A DNA stretch of 64,000 bases from Ascaphus truei. Taxonomy: Eukaryota > Chordata > Amphibia > Anura > Ascaphidae. The stretch lies in assembly GCA_036426205.1 (NCBI GenBank), contig CM071579.1:16182136-16246135 (forward strand), written 5' to 3'. The notes under the pieces are model-generated. The model was given only the letters and a program-made list of their open reading frames with translations. It did no database searches and had not been told where the DNA came from. Below, piece after piece: positions 61,081 to 64,000 of this stretch. The translations under genes were made by a program, and so were the position numbers. Position 1 is the stretch's first letter, and each line of letters begins with the position of its first letter.

Positions 61081-61744
61081 GTAAGTGTAATATTATCTTT
61101 TTTGGTGCGTGTCACCACATTAAAATACATTACACTATGTTGCTTCCATTTTTGTTTCTCTGAAAATTCTACTTGCTTGCTATTAGTGGAAGCAGACCCA
61201 GTGTTCTCTGGACCCATTTTTGGCTTTTTTTTTTTTTTATCATCCTATGGTATCATTGGATGGATTTTGTGCCTCTGGTTACACATCGTATCTAAACTTA
61301 AGCTATAAAACCAAAGAAGTAAAAAACACTGAGCGTCAAATAGAAGGTACCATCTTTTCTATTCTGCGTATGAGGAAATAGAAGACAAGAACAAAGCTTT
61401 TTTTGATTCTGGAATTCCAGTTATGGTAACTTGCATGTTTTAAATTCCATTAAAGGTTACATTTTAACAACTGTGTTTTGCATTTCACTGCACAGTCTCT
61501 AACAAGCAGATGCATATCGTATTAAAAAGTAAATGTTAAAATATTCAATATTATTAAAACATCAATATTATTAACTACCAGAGTGGTCTAGTACACATTA
61601 CTGGGAACCCCAACATTAAAGAGGTTAAAACGTAATGTTACAGCAAATAGTTTATGCTGTAAAATGATAAGTGCACAGTTGATGTTACCTAACTATGAAC
61701 GAATCAAGGAAACGATCCTGTCAATGTGTTTGTGTGGAATAGCA
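61081..61744. other. unassigned spacer
   Basis: AT-rich with a T homopolymer at 61217-61230. No gene. Confidence 0.5.
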
Positions 61745-61960
61745 CAGGAGGGCTCAACTTCAGTCCTCAAGCCCCCCCCCTCCCCCCACCCCAATAGGTG
61801 AGGTTTTCAGGATATCCTAGCTTCAGCACAGGTGGCTCAATCAAAGACTGTGCTGAGCCAGGGACTGATAGAGCCACCTGTGCTGAAGCTGGGATATCCT
61901 GCAAACCTGACCTTTTTGGGAGGGTCGGGGAGGGGGGCTTGAGGACTGGTTGAGCACTTC
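61745..61960. mobile_element. palindromic hAT-type MITE
   Basis: GGGCTCAACTTCAGTCCTCA on the left mirrors TGAGGACTGGTTGAGC on the right. The interior has CTTCAGCACAGGTGGCTCAA against GAGCCACCTGTGCTGAAG. Same family as 52617. Confidence 0.8.
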
Positions 61961-63240
61961 TGGTTTAGCAGATGAAGCATACTGTATACCAAATGTGGTC
62001 ATCTTTCTTATTTAATCTCCAATGTATATCTTTATCATACACTTAAAAATTAAATTTCTCCAGTGTCTAAATAGTCAAGATTGCATCAACTGTATACATA
62101 AGCCCTGTAATTGCCGGACCTGTTGTTTATATATTAACATAACTTATACTACGGTATTATGTCCACTTCCCAGAACTGCATGATTTCAAGTGTGTGATTA
62201 TTTACAAAGTATTTAAAAAATCTGCAGATATGAGACTTGGCGTTTGCCCCTAAGCCACCAACAATTGCACAGGTAGAAACAGATTCTGATTGTATCCCAT
62301 TCAGAGCAAAGCACATGCAAATTGTATTTGGGAGCTCTCAGGTGTGCCCACAGAGTGTGTGTGCACAGCATGTGGAACATTTGCATTATCACAGTGCAAT
62401 ACAATTGCTGGGTATACTTCCTAGCTTTATTAAAATGATGAGTTGGTGATTATATATGAGTAACATTTTTTTTCAGAAAGATGGACTACTGCAAAAAATA
62501 TCCCTCTATGGCCAAGAACATTCCCTTATTGGTGTTGTAAAGTCTTAATTGTATAACTGATTTTAAGTGATACATTGTGGAAGTTTAAAAGAAGCTCAAA
62601 CTGTTTCTTATCCAAACAAAATGCAAGAGAGCAGAACACCCAACCAACACTGAATCCCTTCGACATACAGTATATACATTAGAAATCCACGTGGTTTAAA
62701 TCATGTAACTATTGAGCTTGAAGCAGACCAACGCATGAATGGAAATTATTTGGGAAGAACCACAACTTATTTAAAGAAAGCAATATAAAAACGTCCCCTT
62801 CTGTAATACCCTCTTCTACACGTCCCTGTGTTTCTCATTTTCATGTATTCTCCAACTGGAACCCTCTCGGTTTATTAGCAGATGTTCATCTGCTGGCCAG
62901 AAGAGGGCTCCCTTTCACTTCCTTAACCCAACCGTCTACAAAGAGCCACTAAACATGTTCAGTATGGTGGCTCCTTCCAGATGGCATTGGAAAGCTCACA
63001 TTTGCAGGTCACCGCCGTTTTGCACAACGTTATTTTCACTTCTGGTGCATTTACTTTCACTGGAAGACGTGAGGATCTTAGCACTGCTGCTAAACTAGTG
63101 TATATCCAACACACGGGTGTGTATGGGGAATTGGGGCAGATAAGGAGATACCCAGCCAACTGTCTGAAATCCGTGGGATACAGGACAGGGAAGTGCATAG
63201 GCATAGGGAGAAACCCTTCTAAACACTGAGCAGTCAGTTA
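61961..63240. other. unassigned spacer
   Basis: AT-rich DNA becoming mixed at 62800-63230. The 82-codon frame at 62981-63229 has no family features. I looked for 5' bdnf exons here and could not support one. Confidence 0.5.
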
Positions 63241-63242
63241 GG

Positions 63243-63492
63243 TGCTGCATTGGAGAGGGGGAGACGGGGAGAGGAGGAGAGGAGGAGAGGAGGAGAGGAG
63301 GAGAGGGTGCGAGGGAGAGGGGTGGAGAGGATGGATAGGGGAGAGGGAGGAGAGGGAGAGGGGGAGAGGGGGAGGGGGGGGGAGGGAGAGGGGGGGAGAG
63401 GGGAGAGGGGGAGAGGGGGGAGAGGGGGGAGAGGGGGAGAGGGGGAGAGGGGGAGAGGGGGAGAGGGGGCGAGGGGAGAGGGGAGAGGGATA
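63243..63492. repeat. (GGGGAGA)n purine tract
   Basis: GGAGAG and GGGGGAGAG units throughout. The frames across it are Gly/Arg/Glu low-complexity artefacts. Confidence 0.95.
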
Positions 63493-63635
63493 ATATTTCC
63501 TCTACAACGAAGAAAACTTAGAAGGGTTATTTTTAGGGACCAAATGTAAACAAAGTTTCATTAACCCACTCACTGCCAAGGAAGGAAGCAACGTACTGGC
63601 AGTAAAGGGCTTAATTGCTGATTCTTCTTCATATT

Positions 63636-63673
<38 letters not shown>

Positions 63674-64000
63674 TATTCTACAGACAATGAAGGGAGATTA
63701 ATTATTCATTAAGGACTGACGAGAACATATTTAAAACTAGACTTTTTCTGTTTGCAGTAAAGGGGCTCCACAGCTTGGTAAATAAATTACAATACAGTAC
63801 TAAGTAGCACATACTAGAGACACACTTTAACCCTTTGTGAGAGACAGAGAGGGAGAGAGAGTTAGCCACCAGGTCAGTGTTATGGCTCTTGTAACTACTC
63901 CTGGGGGGGGGGGGGGGGGATAGCTTTCATTTCAGTAGCACAACATACAGTACATACCCAGCCCAAGGAGATCAGAAAACATCAATCCCCAACAGTAACC
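63493..64000. other. spacer with (TTA)n at 63638-63671 and a poly-G run near 63904
   Basis: A TTA trinucleotide repeat of about 10 units and a homopolymer of 16 G. No gene. Confidence 0.6.

Noticed and set aside
63242..63549. Gly/Arg/Glu-rich plus frames
   Set aside because: Pure (GGGGAGA)n simple repeat.

Overview
This is vertebrate nuclear DNA, most likely from a frog. The only ordinary protein-coding gene I can name is bdnf (brain-derived neurotrophic factor), on the minus strand. Its single coding exon is at 23877-24644 and encodes a complete 248-residue preproprotein that fits amphibian BDNF. The rest is gene-poor and repeat-rich: L2/CR1-type LINEs, MIR-like SINEs, many palindromic or inverted-repeat MITEs, a solo LTR, a degraded Penelope-like element, minisatellites and microsatellites. 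Species cannot be fixed from the sequence alone.

Layout. 1-1067: purine-rich tract and unremarkable AT-rich DNA. 1068-15384: a unit of about 6.6 kb present twice in tandem (copy A 1068-7625, copy B from 7626). Copy B differs by dense one-base indels, carries an extra polypurine block of about 945 bp, and ends in an inverted-repeat structure whose central loop is flipped relative to copy A. Much of this looks like unpolished or redundant assembly. 15385-19060: low-complexity and featureless DNA. About 19100-23876: probable bdnf 3' UTR on the minus strand. Its proximal 650 bp and its distal end look conserved, while the middle holds AT microsatellites, three palindromic elements and an assembly gap of 58 N. 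23877-24644: bdnf coding exon. 24645 onward is upstream (intronic) for bdnf, including a 42-bp-unit minisatellite at about 24860-25735. No 5' non-coding bdnf exons could be recognised.

25.7-56 kb: transposable-element fossils with spacer between. The clearest are Harbinger-type MITEs with TAA/TTA duplications, Tc1/mariner-type MITEs with TA duplications, palindromic hAT-type MITEs (one with a perfect 8-bp duplication), three L2 LINE remnants, and a 759-bp solo LTR inserted in one of them.

56.4-59.1 kb: a GC-richer island with long open frames I do not recognise. The second is 323 codons long and ends exactly at a splice-donor-like GTAAGG. A 117-bp putative intron then joins in frame to a 24-codon terminal exon. 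This is the best candidate for something undescribed, probably an amphibian mobile-element or derived gene that now carries stop codons. It is followed by the GIY-YIG 3' part of a Penelope-like retroelement (about 59670-60122) and a probable terminal region containing GAAACGCGTAGG near 60825.
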